Shown piece after piece: positions 55,936-64,000 of a stretch of DNA of 64,000 nucleotides. The stretch lies in the NCBI RefSeq assembly GCF_004123805.1, contig NZ_RWJX01000004.1:1-64000 (forward strand), given 5' to 3'. This stretch comes from Cellulomonas endophytica. Its GTDB lineage: Bacteria; Actinomycetota; Actinomycetes; Actinomycetales; Cellulomonadaceae. Position 1 is the first letter of the stretch. Each line of letters begins with the position of its first letter. Both the position numbers and the translations under genes were made by a program. Below the pieces are notes generated by a model that had not been told where the DNA came from, ran no database searches, and saw only the letters and a list, made by a program, of their open reading frames with translations.

Positions 55936-56751
55936 GTGCCTCCCGAGGTGGGCGGCGTCGAGAGGCTGGAGCGCCGGCTCGAGGACGTCGTCGCCGTCAT
56001 CCAGGACTTCGCCGCCCTGCGGTTCGGCGCCCGCGCGCCCGTCGGCCCCGCGGGGGACGTCGTCGACGCGGTGGCCGCCGGCGTGAACTCGCTCGGCGAG
56101 GAGCTCGAGGCCTTCTCCGAGGAGCTCGAGCGCCGGGTCGCGGAGCGGACGGCCGAGCTCGCGGTCGCCACCGAGGAGCTCCGCCGCCGTGCGCTGCGCG
56201 ACGACCTCACCGGCCTGGCGAACCGCGCCGCCTTCTTCGAGCGCCTCGCCCAGCGCCTGGCCGCCGCCGACCGGCGCGGCACGGGCTGCGCGGTCCTCTA
56301 CCTCGACCTCGACGGCTTCAAGACGGTCAACGACACCCTGGGCCACGCGGCGGGTGACCGGCTGCTCGTCGAGGTGGCGCGACGCCTGACGGAGGAGCTC
56401 CGGGCAGGGGACACCGCGGCGCGTGTCGGCGGTGACGAGTTCCTCGTCCTGCTCGACGAGGTCGTCTCGGGCGAGGCGGCGCTGGCCGTCGCGCGGCGTG
56501 TCGAGCAGCGGCTCCGGGCGCCGCACGTCCTCGGGGGGCGCACGGTCACCGCGCCGGCCAGCATCGGTGTCGCGGCCGCACCGGACGGGCCCACCGACGC
56601 CGACGGGCTCGTCGCCGCCGCCGACGCGGCGATGTACGAGGCCAAGCGGTGGGAGCAGGGCGGCTGCGTCCTCGTCGGCACCGGCGCGCGGCCGGGCGAC
56701 GACCCGCGTCAGCGCGAGGTGGTCCCGCGGCCGGCCAGGCCGCACTCGTAG
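55936..56751 (+). CDS. GGDEF diguanylate cyclase with coiled coil
   Basis: 271 residues from the GTG at 55936. An N-terminal helical region and coiled coil (LGEELEAFSEELERRVAERTAEL, in pieces) precede a GGDEF domain: RDDLTGLANRAAFF, LYLDLDGFKTVNDTLGH, GGDEF at 165-169, with the RAGD inhibitory site. No membrane segment. It makes cyclic di-GMP, presumably regulated through the coiled coil or the STAS-like partner, with expression controlled by the upstream riboswitch. Confidence 0.9.
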   Translation: MPPEVGGVERLERRLEDVVAVIQDFAALRFGARAPVGPAGDVVDAVAAGVNSLGEELEAFSEELERRVAERTAELAVATEELRRRALRDDLTGLANRAAFFERLAQRLAAADRRGTGCAVLYLDLDGFKTVNDTLGHAAGDRLLVEVARRLTEELRAGDTAARVGGDEFLVLLDEVVSGEAALAVARRVEQRLRAPHVLGGRTVTAPASIGVAAAPDGPTDADGLVAAADAAMYEAKRWEQGGCVLVGTGARPGDDPRQREVVPRPARPHS

Positions 56752-57395
56752 GCGAAGATCACGGCCTGCACGCGGTCGCGGGCGCCGAGCTTGGCGAAGA
56801 GGTTGCCGACGTGCGTCTTCACCGTCGTCTCCGAGATGACGAGCTCCGCCGCGATCTCCGGGTTCGACGCGCCCTCGGCGACGAGCCGCAGGACGTCGAG
56901 CTCGCGCGGGGTCAGGGCGCCCAGGCGCGGGTCGACCCCGCCGGCCGTCGTGGCCGCTGCGCCGGTCGCCGGCAGGTGCGGCGCGAACAGGTCGAGCATG
57001 CGGCGCAGCACCCGCGGGGCGACGACGGCGGTGCCGGCGGCGACCGTGCGGATCGCGTCGACGAGCTCGTCGGGACGGGCGGACTTCAGCAGGAACCCGC
57101 TGGCGCCGGCGCGCAGGGCGGCGAAGGCGAGGTCGTCGACGTCGAAGGTGGTCAGGACGAGCACGCGGGTCCCGGGGTGCTCGGCGACGATGCGCGTGGT
57201 CGCCTCGATGCCGTCCATGCCGGGCATGCGGATGTCCATGACGACGACGTCGGGGGCGAGCGCGGCGACCTGGTCGAGCGCGACGCGGCCGTCGGCGGCC
57301 TCGCCGACCACCTCCAGGTCGGGCTCGGACTCGACGACGAGCCGGAACCCGACGCGCATGAGCGCCTGGTCGTCCACGAGGAGCACGGTGGTCAC
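56709..57395 (-). CDS. NarL/LuxR-type response regulator
   Basis: 228 residues from the GTG at 57395. Receiver domain with VLLVDDQALMR, phospho-acceptor Asp in VVVMDIRMPGMDG, VLTTF and the KSA lysine. LuxR HTH: LTPRELDVLRLVAEGASNPEIAAELVISETTVKTHVGNLFAKLG (in pieces). It pairs with the kinase whose stop it overlaps (GTGA). Its 3' end overlaps the GGDEF gene's 3' end by 43 bases on the opposite strand. It likely regulates the adjacent ABC exporter. Confidence 0.92.
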   Translation of the reverse strand: MTTVLLVDDQALMRVGFRLVVESEPDLEVVGEAADGRVALDQVAALAPDVVVMDIRMPGMDGIEATTRIVAEHPGTRVLVLTTFDVDDLAFAALRAGASGFLLKSARPDELVDAIRTVAAGTAVVAPRVLRRMLDLFAPHLPATGAAATTAGGVDPRLGALTPRELDVLRLVAEGASNPEIAAELVISETTVKTHVGNLFAKLGARDRVQAVIFAYECGLAGRGTTSR

Positions 57396-58840
57396 CGGGC
57401 GTCCTCCGGCGCGGTCGTCGGGGTCGCGGCGACCGGGCCCTCCGGCGCCGACGCGCACGGCAGCACCGCGTGCACCTGCCACCCGCCGCCCGGCCGCGGA
57501 CCGGCCTCGACGTGCCCGCCGAGCAGCGCCGCCCGCTCCCGCATCCCGACGAGGCCCCGCCCGCCGCCGCCGCCCGCCGCGGGGCGCGTCCCGCCGCCGT
57601 CGAGGACGCGGAGCTCGACGGTCGTCGGGGTGCGGCGGACGCCGACCTCCACCGACGGCGTGCCGGGCGCGTGGCGCAGGACGTTGGTGAGCGCCTCGCC
57701 GAGGATCCGCGCGACGGCCAGACGCACCGACGTGTCCTCGCCGAGCTCGGTGTCCAGGCCCGTCGCGCGGACGGGCAGCCCGGCGGTCCGGACCCGCTCG
57801 ACGAGGGCGGGCAGGTCGGAGGCCGTGGGGACGGGCCGGCGGTCGGGCGCGTCGCCGACGGGAGCGGGGGCGGGACCGAGGGCCCCGAGGACGCCCTGCA
57901 TGTCGGCGAGGGCGGCGCGGCCCGTGCGGGCGATCTGGCGCACGGCGTCGCGGGACCGGTCGGGCGACCGCTCGAAGGCGGCGTCCGCGCCGTCGGCGAG
58001 CGCGACCATGACCGAGACGTTGTGCGCGACGACGTCGTGCATCTCGCGGGCGATGTGCGCGCGCTCGTCGGCCCGCGCGAGCGCGGCGCTCTGGTCCCGC
58101 TCGCGCGCCAGCGCCCGGTAGCGCTCGACGAGGTCGTGCGCGTGCAGGCGGCGGGCCCGGGCCGCCGAGCCCACCGCGACGCCGAGCAGCACGAGGGCGA
58201 GGAGCAGGAGGACGGACCCCATCCGCCGGGCGGGGGAGAAGAGCGGCTCGGCGAGAGAGGTCTCGGGCTGCCACGGCGAGCTCGTCGCGACGCCGTACCA
58301 GGCGAGGATCTCGATGAGCCCGAGGTCCTGCCAGGCCCAGAGCGCCGCCGTGACGACCCCGAGCACGACACCCGCCACGGTCCAGGCCGTGCGGGGCGGG
58401 TGGGCCGCCGCGACCCCGGCGAGCGCGCACGCCAGGCACGCCCCGAGGACGCCGAGCACGCCCGCGACCAGCAGCGATGCGAGGGCGGCGGCGGTGAGCA
58501 GCGCGGTGACGGTCAACGGCCGGGTGCGCCCCAGCAGGAGCGCCGCGGCACCGCCGGACGCCCCGACGAGCCAGGTGGCGCTGACCGCCCGCTCCACCGC
58601 CGAGTCCGGCGGGTACAGGCCCAGGGTGCGGGCGCCGACGGCGGCCTCCCAGACGAAGCCCGCGCCGACGAGCCCGACCAGCAGCATGAGCACGGCCACC
58701 GTGACGTCGAGGACCCAGGGCCGCGCGTGGACGAGCCGCGCGACCGGGCTCCCGCCGCTGACCTGCTCGGCCGTGAGCAGCGGCGCGTCGGGGACGCGGG
58801 TGGCCCCGGCCGGCGGGGCGGTCGCGGGCCGGGTCTGCAC
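57392..58840 (-). CDS. NarL-type sensor histidine kinase
   Basis: 482 residues from the GTG at 58840, behind GGGAGGG. About six membrane helices in the first ~230 residues, then the HisKA_3 box ERAHIAREMHDVVAHNVSVM with the phospho-accepting histidine, and a HATPase_c domain (ILGEALTNVLRHAP, GRGLVGMRERAALLGGHV). It senses a membrane or extracellular signal and phosphorylates the co-encoded regulator. Envelope stress is the typical cue for systems next to ABC-2 exporters; not shown here. Confidence 0.9.
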   Translation of the reverse strand: MQTRPATAPPAGATRVPDAPLLTAEQVSGGSPVARLVHARPWVLDVTVAVLMLLVGLVGAGFVWEAAVGARTLGLYPPDSAVERAVSATWLVGASGGAAALLLGRTRPLTVTALLTAAALASLLVAGVLGVLGACLACALAGVAAAHPPRTAWTVAGVVLGVVTAALWAWQDLGLIEILAWYGVATSSPWQPETSLAEPLFSPARRMGSVLLLLALVLLGVAVGSAARARRLHAHDLVERYRALARERDQSAALARADERAHIAREMHDVVAHNVSVMVALADGADAAFERSPDRSRDAVRQIARTGRAALADMQGVLGALGPAPAPVGDAPDRRPVPTASDLPALVERVRTAGLPVRATGLDTELGEDTSVRLAVARILGEALTNVLRHAPGTPSVEVGVRRTPTTVELRVLDGGGTRPAAGGGGGRGLVGMRERAALLGGHVEAGPRPGGGWQVHAVLPCASAPEGPVAATPTTAPEDAR

Positions 58841-58916
58841 CGGACCACCCTCCCATCCACGCCGGCCCGTGGGCACCGGCTCCCGGGAGCCCCGTGGTGT
58901 CACGGCCCCGCGCCCG

Positions 58917-59762
58917 TCACCGGACGTCATGGCGCCGCAGCCGGTAGGCCGCCGCCGCCAGCACGACGACCACCCAGCCGGCGAGGACGAGCCCGCCGCC
59001 CCACACCCCGAGCCGGGGCCCGCGCGTCGCGGCGTCGAGGGCGGCGATCGCGGCGTCGTCCTGCAGGAGCCGGGCCCCCGAGGAGGGGAGGAACGCGCGC
59101 ACCGTGTCGGTGACCACGCCCGGCGCGGTCGCGAGGAGGTGGTCGCCCACGACGGCGAGCACGAGCGCGCCGACGATCGCGTCGGCGGGGCGGCGGAGCA
59201 GCGCACCGAGCCCGAGCCCGAGCAGGGCGACCCCGGCGGAGGCCAGCACGAACCCCGCGAGAGCGCGCAGGGTCCCCGGCACGGCGAGGTCGAGCGCGGG
59301 CGCGTCGCCGGCTCGGGCCCCGGTCGTCGCGACGACGGACGCGCCCAGCGCGAGGAGGGCCGTCGTGCAGGCGGCCGCCGCGGTGACGACCCCCTGCCCG
59401 ACGAGGACGGGGAGGCGCCGGGGCACGGTGGCGAACGTCGTCCGCGCCGTGCCGGTGGTGTGCTCGGACGTCCCGACGAGCGCGCCGAGCACGAGCATCC
59501 CGATCTGCGCGAGCACGGACCCGGACGTCACCACCCAGGAGCCGGAGCGGCCGTCGTCGGGCCGGACGAACAGGCCCAGGGCGGAGGCGGTGGCTGCCGC
59601 CGCGACGACGGTGCCGAGCAACAGCCACAGGTGCGACCGCACGCTCGTGAGCTTCGTCCACTCGGCGCGGGTCACGCCGACCAGGGTCGGACCGGTGCGG
59701 GCCGCCGTTCCGGCGGCGGGCGCGCGCCGCGGGGAGCGGTGCCCGTGTGCGAGGGTCGTCAT
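58917..59762 (-). CDS. ABC-2 type permease B
   Basis: 281 residues from the ATG at 59762. TRAEWTKLTSVRSHLWLLLG is the cytoplasmic ABC-2 entry helix, and TTGTARTTFATVPRRLPVLVGQ a conserved loop; six helices. It forms an exporter with the adjacent permease and ATPase, with which it overlaps in frame (ATGA). Probably antibiotic or lipid export, regulated by the downstream two-component system. Confidence 0.88.
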   Translation of the reverse strand: MTTLAHGHRSPRRAPAAGTAARTGPTLVGVTRAEWTKLTSVRSHLWLLLGTVVAAAATASALGLFVRPDDGRSGSWVVTSGSVLAQIGMLVLGALVGTSEHTTGTARTTFATVPRRLPVLVGQGVVTAAAACTTALLALGASVVATTGARAGDAPALDLAVPGTLRALAGFVLASAGVALLGLGLGALLRRPADAIVGALVLAVVGDHLLATAPGVVTDTVRAFLPSSGARLLQDDAAIAALDAATRGPRLGVWGGGLVLAGWVVVVLAAAAYRLRRHDVR

Positions 59763-60643
59763 CGCAGGTCCCGGGTGCGCAGGCGCAGGCCGGCCGCCGC
59801 GAGCAGGACGAGCACCCAGGCCGCGAGGACGAGGCCGCCGCCGACCGGGCCGAGGTCCGGGGCGCCGGGCATCGGGCCGGCCGAGGCCTCGGTGGCGAGG
59901 AGCTGTGCCGCGGTGCCCGGCGTGAGCACCGCGAGCGTGCCGAGGGGCGTGGTGGTCGCGGCCGCGTCCAGGGCGCCCAGGGCGGCGGGGTCGCCGCCGC
60001 CGGCCAGCGGGTCGGCCGCCGTCATGAGCACGATCGGCAGCACGAGCACCAGGAGCAGCCCCGTCACCAGCGCCGGGACCGTCCGGCGCAGCAGCGCGCC
60101 GAGCGCCAGGCCGAGGAGGGCCAGCCCGACGACGAGCCCCACCATGCCGAGCAGCAGCCCGGGGGTGTCGCCGGCGGTCAGGTCCACGGCGATGCCACGC
60201 GACCGCGCCGACGGCAGGACCCCCACGACGCACGCCGTCGTGGTCAGCACCGCCGTCCCCAGCGCGAAGGCCCCGACGACGAGCACCTGCGCGGCGAGGA
60301 CCGGCCACCTCCGCGGGACGAGCGCGAAGGTGGTGCGGAAGGCGCCGGTGCGGAACTCCCCGGCGCCGGCCAGGACGCCGAGGACGAGCGGCCCGATCTG
60401 CGCCAGCGCCAGGCCGAGGGGCAGGGACTGCACCGGGTCGAACCCCGGGTCGACGGAGGACGCCTGCGCGCTGAGGTACGTGATGACGCCCGCCACCAGC
60501 ACCGTCACGGCGGCGGTCCACCAGGGGGAGCGCAGCGAGAGGAGCTTCGTCCACTCGGCGGAGACGACGCGTCCGGACGTGGGGCCGGAACGCAGGGCCG
60601 TCGCGGCGCGGGCGCCGGGCACGCTCGTCGTCGCGGCGCTCAC
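59759..60643 (-). CDS. ABC-2 type permease A
   Basis: 294 residues from the GTG at 60643. SAEWTKLLSLRSPWWTAAVTV and RTGAFRTTFALVPRRWPVLAAQ parallel permease B, indicating duplication within the operon. Six membrane helices. Starts inside the ATPase stop (GTGA). Confidence 0.88.
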   Translation of the reverse strand: MSAATTSVPGARAATALRSGPTSGRVVSAEWTKLLSLRSPWWTAAVTVLVAGVITYLSAQASSVDPGFDPVQSLPLGLALAQIGPLVLGVLAGAGEFRTGAFRTTFALVPRRWPVLAAQVLVVGAFALGTAVLTTTACVVGVLPSARSRGIAVDLTAGDTPGLLLGMVGLVVGLALLGLALGALLRRTVPALVTGLLLVLVLPIVLMTAADPLAGGGDPAALGALDAAATTTPLGTLAVLTPGTAAQLLATEASAGPMPGAPDLGPVGGGLVLAAWVLVLLAAAGLRLRTRDLR

Positions 60644-61566
60644 CGGGCACCGCCCGCGGCTCCGGCGGTCCGGTACTCGACGGCGTCGCCGGTGAGCTGC
60701 AGGTACGCCTCCTCCAGCGACCCCGTCTCGGCGGCGAGCTCCAGGACGGTGACGCCGCAGCGCCGGGCGGCGGTCCCGACCTCGTCGACGGACGTGCCCC
60801 GCACGTGCAGGGTCCCGCCCTCCTGCGGCGTCACCTGGGCGCCGACGGCGAGCAGCTCGCGGACCAGCGCCTCGTCGTCCGTCGTGCGGACGCGGACGGT
60901 GCCGGCGCGCTCGGAGCGAGCCACGACCTCCTGGACCGGGGCGTCGGCGAGCAGCCGACCGCGGCCGATGATGACGACCCGGTCCGCGCAGAGCGCGAGC
61001 TCGTGCATGAGGTGCGAGGACAGGAGCACCGTCCGGCCCTCGGCCGCGAGGTCGCGCACCAGGCGGCGCACCCACAGGACGCCGTCGGGGTCCAGGCCGT
61101 TGACGGGCTCGTCGAGGACGAGCGTGGCGGGGTCGCCGAGCAGGGCGCCGGCGATGCCGAGCCGCTGCCCCATGCCGAGGGAGAACGTTCCCGCGCGCCG
61201 GTGCGCCACGGGCTCCAGCCCCGTCTGCGCGATGACCTCGTGCACCCGGGCCCTGCCGATCCGGTGGGTCTGCGCCATCGACAGCAGGTGCTTCCAGGCC
61301 GTGCGGCCGGGGTGCACGGACCGGGCGTCGAGCATGACGCCCACCGCGTGCAGGGGGGCGGGCAGGTCGGCGTAGGCGCGCCCGGCGACCCGCGCCGTGC
61401 CGGACGTCGGGCGCTCGAGCCCGACGACCACGCGCATCGTCGTCGACTTGCCCGCGCCGTTCGGCCCGAGGAACCCCGTCACCGTCCCGGGCCGTGCCGT
61501 GAACGTCAGGCCGTCCACGGCCGTCGTGCTGCCGTAGCGCTTCGTCAGCGCCTCCACCTCGATCAT
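60640..61566 (-). CDS. ABC-2 exporter ATP-binding protein (DrrA/BcrA-like)
   Basis: 308 residues from the ATG at 61566. Walker A GPNGAGKST, signature FSLGMGQRLGIAGAL, Walker B TLVLDEPVNGLDP, switch histidine SSHLMHELAL, then a C-terminal domain (LTGDAVEYR) typical of DrrA/BcrA-type drug-exporter ATPases. It leads a five-gene minus-strand block: ATPase, two permeases, then (after a short gap) kinase and regulator. Confidence 0.92.
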   Translation of the reverse strand: MIEVEALTKRYGSTTAVDGLTFTARPGTVTGFLGPNGAGKSTTMRVVVGLERPTSGTARVAGRAYADLPAPLHAVGVMLDARSVHPGRTAWKHLLSMAQTHRIGRARVHEVIAQTGLEPVAHRRAGTFSLGMGQRLGIAGALLGDPATLVLDEPVNGLDPDGVLWVRRLVRDLAAEGRTVLLSSHLMHELALCADRVVIIGRGRLLADAPVQEVVARSERAGTVRVRTTDDEALVRELLAVGAQVTPQEGGTLHVRGTSVDEVGTAARRCGVTVLELAAETGSLEEAYLQLTGDAVEYRTAGAAGGAR

Positions 61567-61767
61567 CGCGTCTCCTCCGTCGGGCCCGTGCCTCTCCGTG
61601 CCCCCTGCGGGCCGGCTGCCGGCGACGCTACGGAGACGGGCCGCGGGCAAGGCCCTGCCGCTGGACGAGATCGCGGCGCCGGTCGCCTCCTCCCGCGGGA
61701 GGAGCGGCGTCCTCCCCGGTGGTCGCGGGACGCCCCGGGCGCCAGCCGCCAGGGCCACGATGGGCGC

Positions 61768-62385
61768 GTGGACACCGACACGTTCTGGGCGCTCGTCGAC
61801 GAGGCCCGCGACCGCTCCGACGGCAGCATCGAGCAGCAGGCCGAGGTGCTGCAGGAGCTCCTCGAACGCCGTCCCGTCGCGGAGGTCGTCGCGTTCGCCC
61901 GGCGGTACGACGAGCTGCGCGCCGACCTGTACCGGCAGGACCTCTGGGCCGCCGCCTACGCCCTGCAGGGCGGGTGCAGCGACGACGGCTTCAGCTACTT
62001 CCGCTCCTGGGTGATCTCGCGCGGCGCCGACGCCTACCGCACCGCGCTCACGGACCCGGACGGCCTCGTCGCGTGGGTCGAGGAGCCGACGGAGGCGGAC
62101 GAGGCCGAGACGCTGGACTACGCGGCGGACCAGGCCTACGAGAGCCTCACCGGCGGCGAGGAGCTCCCGGCCTCCGGGGTCCACGACCCCGGCGAGCCCG
62201 CGGGCGACCCGTGGAGCGAGGACGACCTCCCCGCGCGCTTCCCGCGCATGACCGCCCGCGGCCGGCAGGACGCCGAGGACGACGAGGACGACGACGACGG
62301 CGAGGGCGACGACGAGGACGGGACCCCGCCGACGGCGCCCGGCGACCGCGGCTCCTGGTGGTCCCGTTTGCGCCGAGGGCGGTGA
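61768..62385 (+). CDS. DUF4240-like protein
   Basis: 205 residues from the GTG at 61768. FWALVDEARDRSDGSIEQQAEVLQELLERRP and YALQGGCSDDGFSYFRSWVISRG (in pieces), with YESLTGGEELP, are the DUF4240 pattern, an uncharacterised domain often found with nuclease or toxin-immunity loci. A highly acidic Asp/Glu tail (about 20 residues) follows, then a basic C-terminus. Monocistronic. Confidence 0.75.
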   Translation: MDTDTFWALVDEARDRSDGSIEQQAEVLQELLERRPVAEVVAFARRYDELRADLYRQDLWAAAYALQGGCSDDGFSYFRSWVISRGADAYRTALTDPDGLVAWVEEPTEADEAETLDYAADQAYESLTGGEELPASGVHDPGEPAGDPWSEDDLPARFPRMTARGRQDAEDDEDDDDGEGDDEDGTPPTAPGDRGSWWSRLRRGR

Positions 62386-62436
62386 CGACACCCACGCGGC
62401 ACATGCCCGGAAGGGCGCACGGACAGAGAATCGTGT

Positions 62437-62469
62437 GCCTAGACTGTCTGCAACGCAGAGGATCTAGGC
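62437..62469. promoter_or_regulatory. nested palindromic operator of the MarR pair
   Basis: Symmetric array: GCCTAGA-ctg-TCTGC-aac-GCAGA-gga-TCTAGGC. Both outer 7-bp and inner 5-bp arms are perfect and the spacers are all 3 bp. It ends 11 bp before the oxidoreductase ATG. GCCTAGACT may overlap a -10. Confidence 0.7.
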
Positions 62470-62480
62470 GAGGAGACACC

Positions 62481-63239
62481 ATGAGCACCCTGTTCCGGCT
62501 GGACGCGAGCATCAGGACCGGCGGTTCGGTCACCCGGGCGGTCGCGGACACCCTCGAGGCGGCCATCGTCGAGGACCTGCCCGAGGCGCACGTCGTCCGC
62601 AGGGACGTCGGCACGTTCCCCGTCCCCGCAGGGCTGTGGGGTGCGGCGGCCCTCGCGGGGTTCGTGGCCGCCGAGGAGCGGAGCGAGGAGCAGGTGGACG
62701 CGCTCCGGGTCGCCGCGGAGCTGGCCGACGAGCTGGTGGCGGCGGACGCCCTGGTCTTCGCCGTGCCGTTGTACAACTACGGCGTCTCCCAGCACTTCAA
62801 GACGTGGTTCGACCTCGTCTCGACCGACCCGCGGTTCACGCCCGGGAGCACGCCCCTCGCGGGCAGGCCGGCCTTCCTCGTCACCGCCCGTGGCGGGGCG
62901 TACGGACCGGGGACGCCCCGTGAGGGCTGGGACCACGCCACCGGGTGGATGCGCCGGGTGCTCGAGGACCTCTGGGGGCTCGACCTCGACGTCATCGAGA
63001 CCGAGCTCACCCTCGCGGAGGTCAACCCCGCGATGGCGGAGCTCCGTGACCTGGCACGCCGTCAGCTCCTCGAGTCGCACGAGAAGGCCGAGCGCATCGG
63101 CCGGTCCGACGGCCCTGGCGGTCGCCGGTCCGTCCGCCAGGGCATCGGCGACGACGGGACCGCGCCTCGCGCAGCGGCTCCGGGGCGGATCGTGCGCGTC
63201 GCCGCCCGGGTCGCCGTCGTGCCCCGCGCAGTAGCATGA
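62481..63239 (+). CDS. FMN-dependent NAD(P)H oxidoreductase (azoreductase-like)
   Basis: 252 residues from the ATG at 62481, after GAGGAGA. Flavodoxin-like fold: LFRLDASIRTGGSVTRAV (phosphate loop), ALVFAVPLYNYGVSQHFKTWFD (FMN and dimer motif), FLVTARGGAYGPG. AzoR-type enzymes reduce quinones, azo or nitro compounds. The last ~40 residues are basic and atypical for the family. Its stop is 4 bp before a MarR gene, which likely represses it through the palindrome at 62437. Confidence 0.87.
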   Translation: MSTLFRLDASIRTGGSVTRAVADTLEAAIVEDLPEAHVVRRDVGTFPVPAGLWGAAALAGFVAAEERSEEQVDALRVAAELADELVAADALVFAVPLYNYGVSQHFKTWFDLVSTDPRFTPGSTPLAGRPAFLVTARGGAYGPGTPREGWDHATGWMRRVLEDLWGLDLDVIETELTLAEVNPAMAELRDLARRQLLESHEKAERIGRSDGPGGRRSVRQGIGDDGTAPRAAAPGRIVRVAARVAVVPRAVA

Positions 63240-63243
63240 CGCG

Positions 63244-63732
63244 GTGCCCTCGCCCCGTGCGCCCGTGAGCGGTCCGGCCACCGGAAACGACTTCGGCTGG
63301 GCGCTGGGCGAGCTGCTGCGGACCTACCGGGACGTGGTGGCGCCCGCGCTGGCGGACTTCCCCCAGGGGCCGCGCGGCTACCAGACGGTCCTCGAGGTGC
63401 TCCAGGGGGATCGCCCCACCCAGCAGGCGCTGGGCAGCCGTCTGGGCATCGACCGCACGGTGATGACCTACCTCATCGACGCCCTGGAGCAGGCCGGTCT
63501 CGTCGAGCGCCGCCTCAACCCCGAGGACCGCCGTCAGCGGCAGGTCGTCGCGACCGGTCGTGGGCGCGAGGCGGTCGAGCGCGTGCACGACAAGGTCCTC
63601 GAGGCGGAGTGCCACGTGCTCGGCGGTCTCCAGCCCGACGAGCAGCAGCTCTTCCGGGGCCTCCTGTGCAAGGCCGCCGCGACGGCCGGGAGCCCGACCG
63701 TCGACGCCTGCCTCACCGTGCTCGACGGCTGA
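63244..63732 (+). CDS. MarR-family transcriptional regulator
   Basis: 162 residues from the GTG at 63244. Winged helix: GDRPTQQALGSRLGIDRTVMTYLIDALEQAGLVERRLNPEDRRQRQVVAT (in pieces), a canonical MarR with the DRR wing. A cysteine pair near the C-terminus (C in AECHV and LLCKA) might sense oxidants or electrophiles, which would fit control of the oxidoreductase gene just upstream. Autoregulation through the same operator is likely. Confidence 0.87.
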   Translation: MPSPRAPVSGPATGNDFGWALGELLRTYRDVVAPALADFPQGPRGYQTVLEVLQGDRPTQQALGSRLGIDRTVMTYLIDALEQAGLVERRLNPEDRRQRQVVATGRGREAVERVHDKVLEAECHVLGGLQPDEQQLFRGLLCKAAATAGSPTVDACLTVLDG

Positions 63733-63801
63733 CGAGGGTCGCAGCACGCCGACCCCGATCCTCCGGGCCCTGGTTGCGCGGGCGGCGGCTCGTCGCCGGG
63801 G

Positions 63802-64000
63802 TCAGGGCAGCTCGCGGCGCATGAGGACACGCGGCCGGCGCCCCGAGTGGGCGGTCGTCGCGGCGGCGCGGGTGAAGCCGGCGCGCTCGAACAGGGCCAC
63901 GGTCCCGGTGTAGCCGGCGACGACGTCCACCCGCTCCGGCCCGACGTCCACCGGGTAGCCCTCGACGACCTCGGCGCCGGACGCGGCGGCGTGCGCGACC
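63802..64000 (-). CDS. GNAT-family acetyltransferase (5' partial)
   Basis: Only the C-terminal ~65 residues are in the window, reading from base 63999: EGYPVDV, VAGYTGTVALFERAGFTRAA and PRVLMRREL, the usual last strand and helix of a GNAT domain. Start and acetyl-CoA loop are beyond the window edge. Confidence 0.75.
   Translation of the reverse strand, partial: VAHAAASGAEVVEGYPVDVGPERVDVVAGYTGTVALFERAGFTRAAATTAHSGRRPRVLMRRELP

Overview
The window is very GC-rich DNA of an actinobacterium. Two mycothiol-dependent maleylpyruvate-isomerase-fold genes support this, as do many GTG starts, tight ATGA/GTGA gene overlaps and LacI-controlled xylan genes (GH10, GH39). A free-living, polysaccharide-degrading member of the Micrococcales (Cellulomonas / Cellulosimicrobium-like) fits best; the genus is inference.

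Layout. 1-15.6 kb: housekeeping and accessory metabolism (CAP-domain protein, dimethylargininase-type hydrolase, aldo/keto reductase, OsmC protein, FdhA-like dehydrogenase, CYTH/CHAD protein, a GGDEF-EAL protein, GNAT, VOC, AMIN-like lipoprotein), ending in a secreted GH10 xylanase with a LacI-type site upstream. 15.6-20.6 kb: a minus-strand catabolic operon (SsuABC/TauABC-like transporter plus a TIM-barrel amidohydrolase) behind an XRE-cupin regulator with a large inverted-repeat operator. 20.7-29.5 kb: lipoprotein, MpaB-like oxygenase, an MFS gene divergent from an acetyltransferase-TetR pair over a shared palindrome, a second GGDEF-EAL protein, a DHFR-like protein. 29.6-33.5 kb: six copies of a 58-bp palindromic element around a three-gene PEP-utilising operon and a frameshifted AbiEi/DUF559-like gene. 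33.6-39.3 kb: MarR-linked small membrane genes (one frameshifted), rhodanese, a membrane-anchored molybdopterin oxidoreductase and a decayed LacI gene.

39.35-45.58 kb: a clearly less GC-rich element integrated in a tRNA-Arg(CCT) gene and bounded by an 18-bp direct repeat (attL in the tRNA, attR at 45560). Paired 10-bp repeats lie near both ends. It carries a KAP-type P-loop NTPase, broken pieces of tyrosine integrase, and an overlapping two-gene module: an all-helical protein with an Rx5H (HEPN-like) motif and an ORC/CDC6-like AAA ATPase with a C-terminal RpoA-CTD-like helix-hairpin-helix tail. This is the best candidate for an undescribed (probably anti-phage) system.

45.6-52.1 kb: a xylo-oligosaccharide locus (LacI repressor divergent from GH39 xylosidase, binding protein and two permeases) with matching LacI palindromes. 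A degraded copy of the last permease's 3' end at 53.4 kb brackets an inserted leucine-rich-repeat-like gene. 53.8-64 kb: an M16-like protein; a cyclic-di-GMP-I (GEMM) riboswitch heading a small ORF, a DUF protein and a diguanylate cyclase; a NarL-type two-component system with a three-gene ABC-2 exporter; a DUF4240-like protein; and an FMN oxidoreductase-MarR pair with a nested palindromic operator. Three GGDEF proteins plus the riboswitch make c-di-GMP signalling a recurrent theme.
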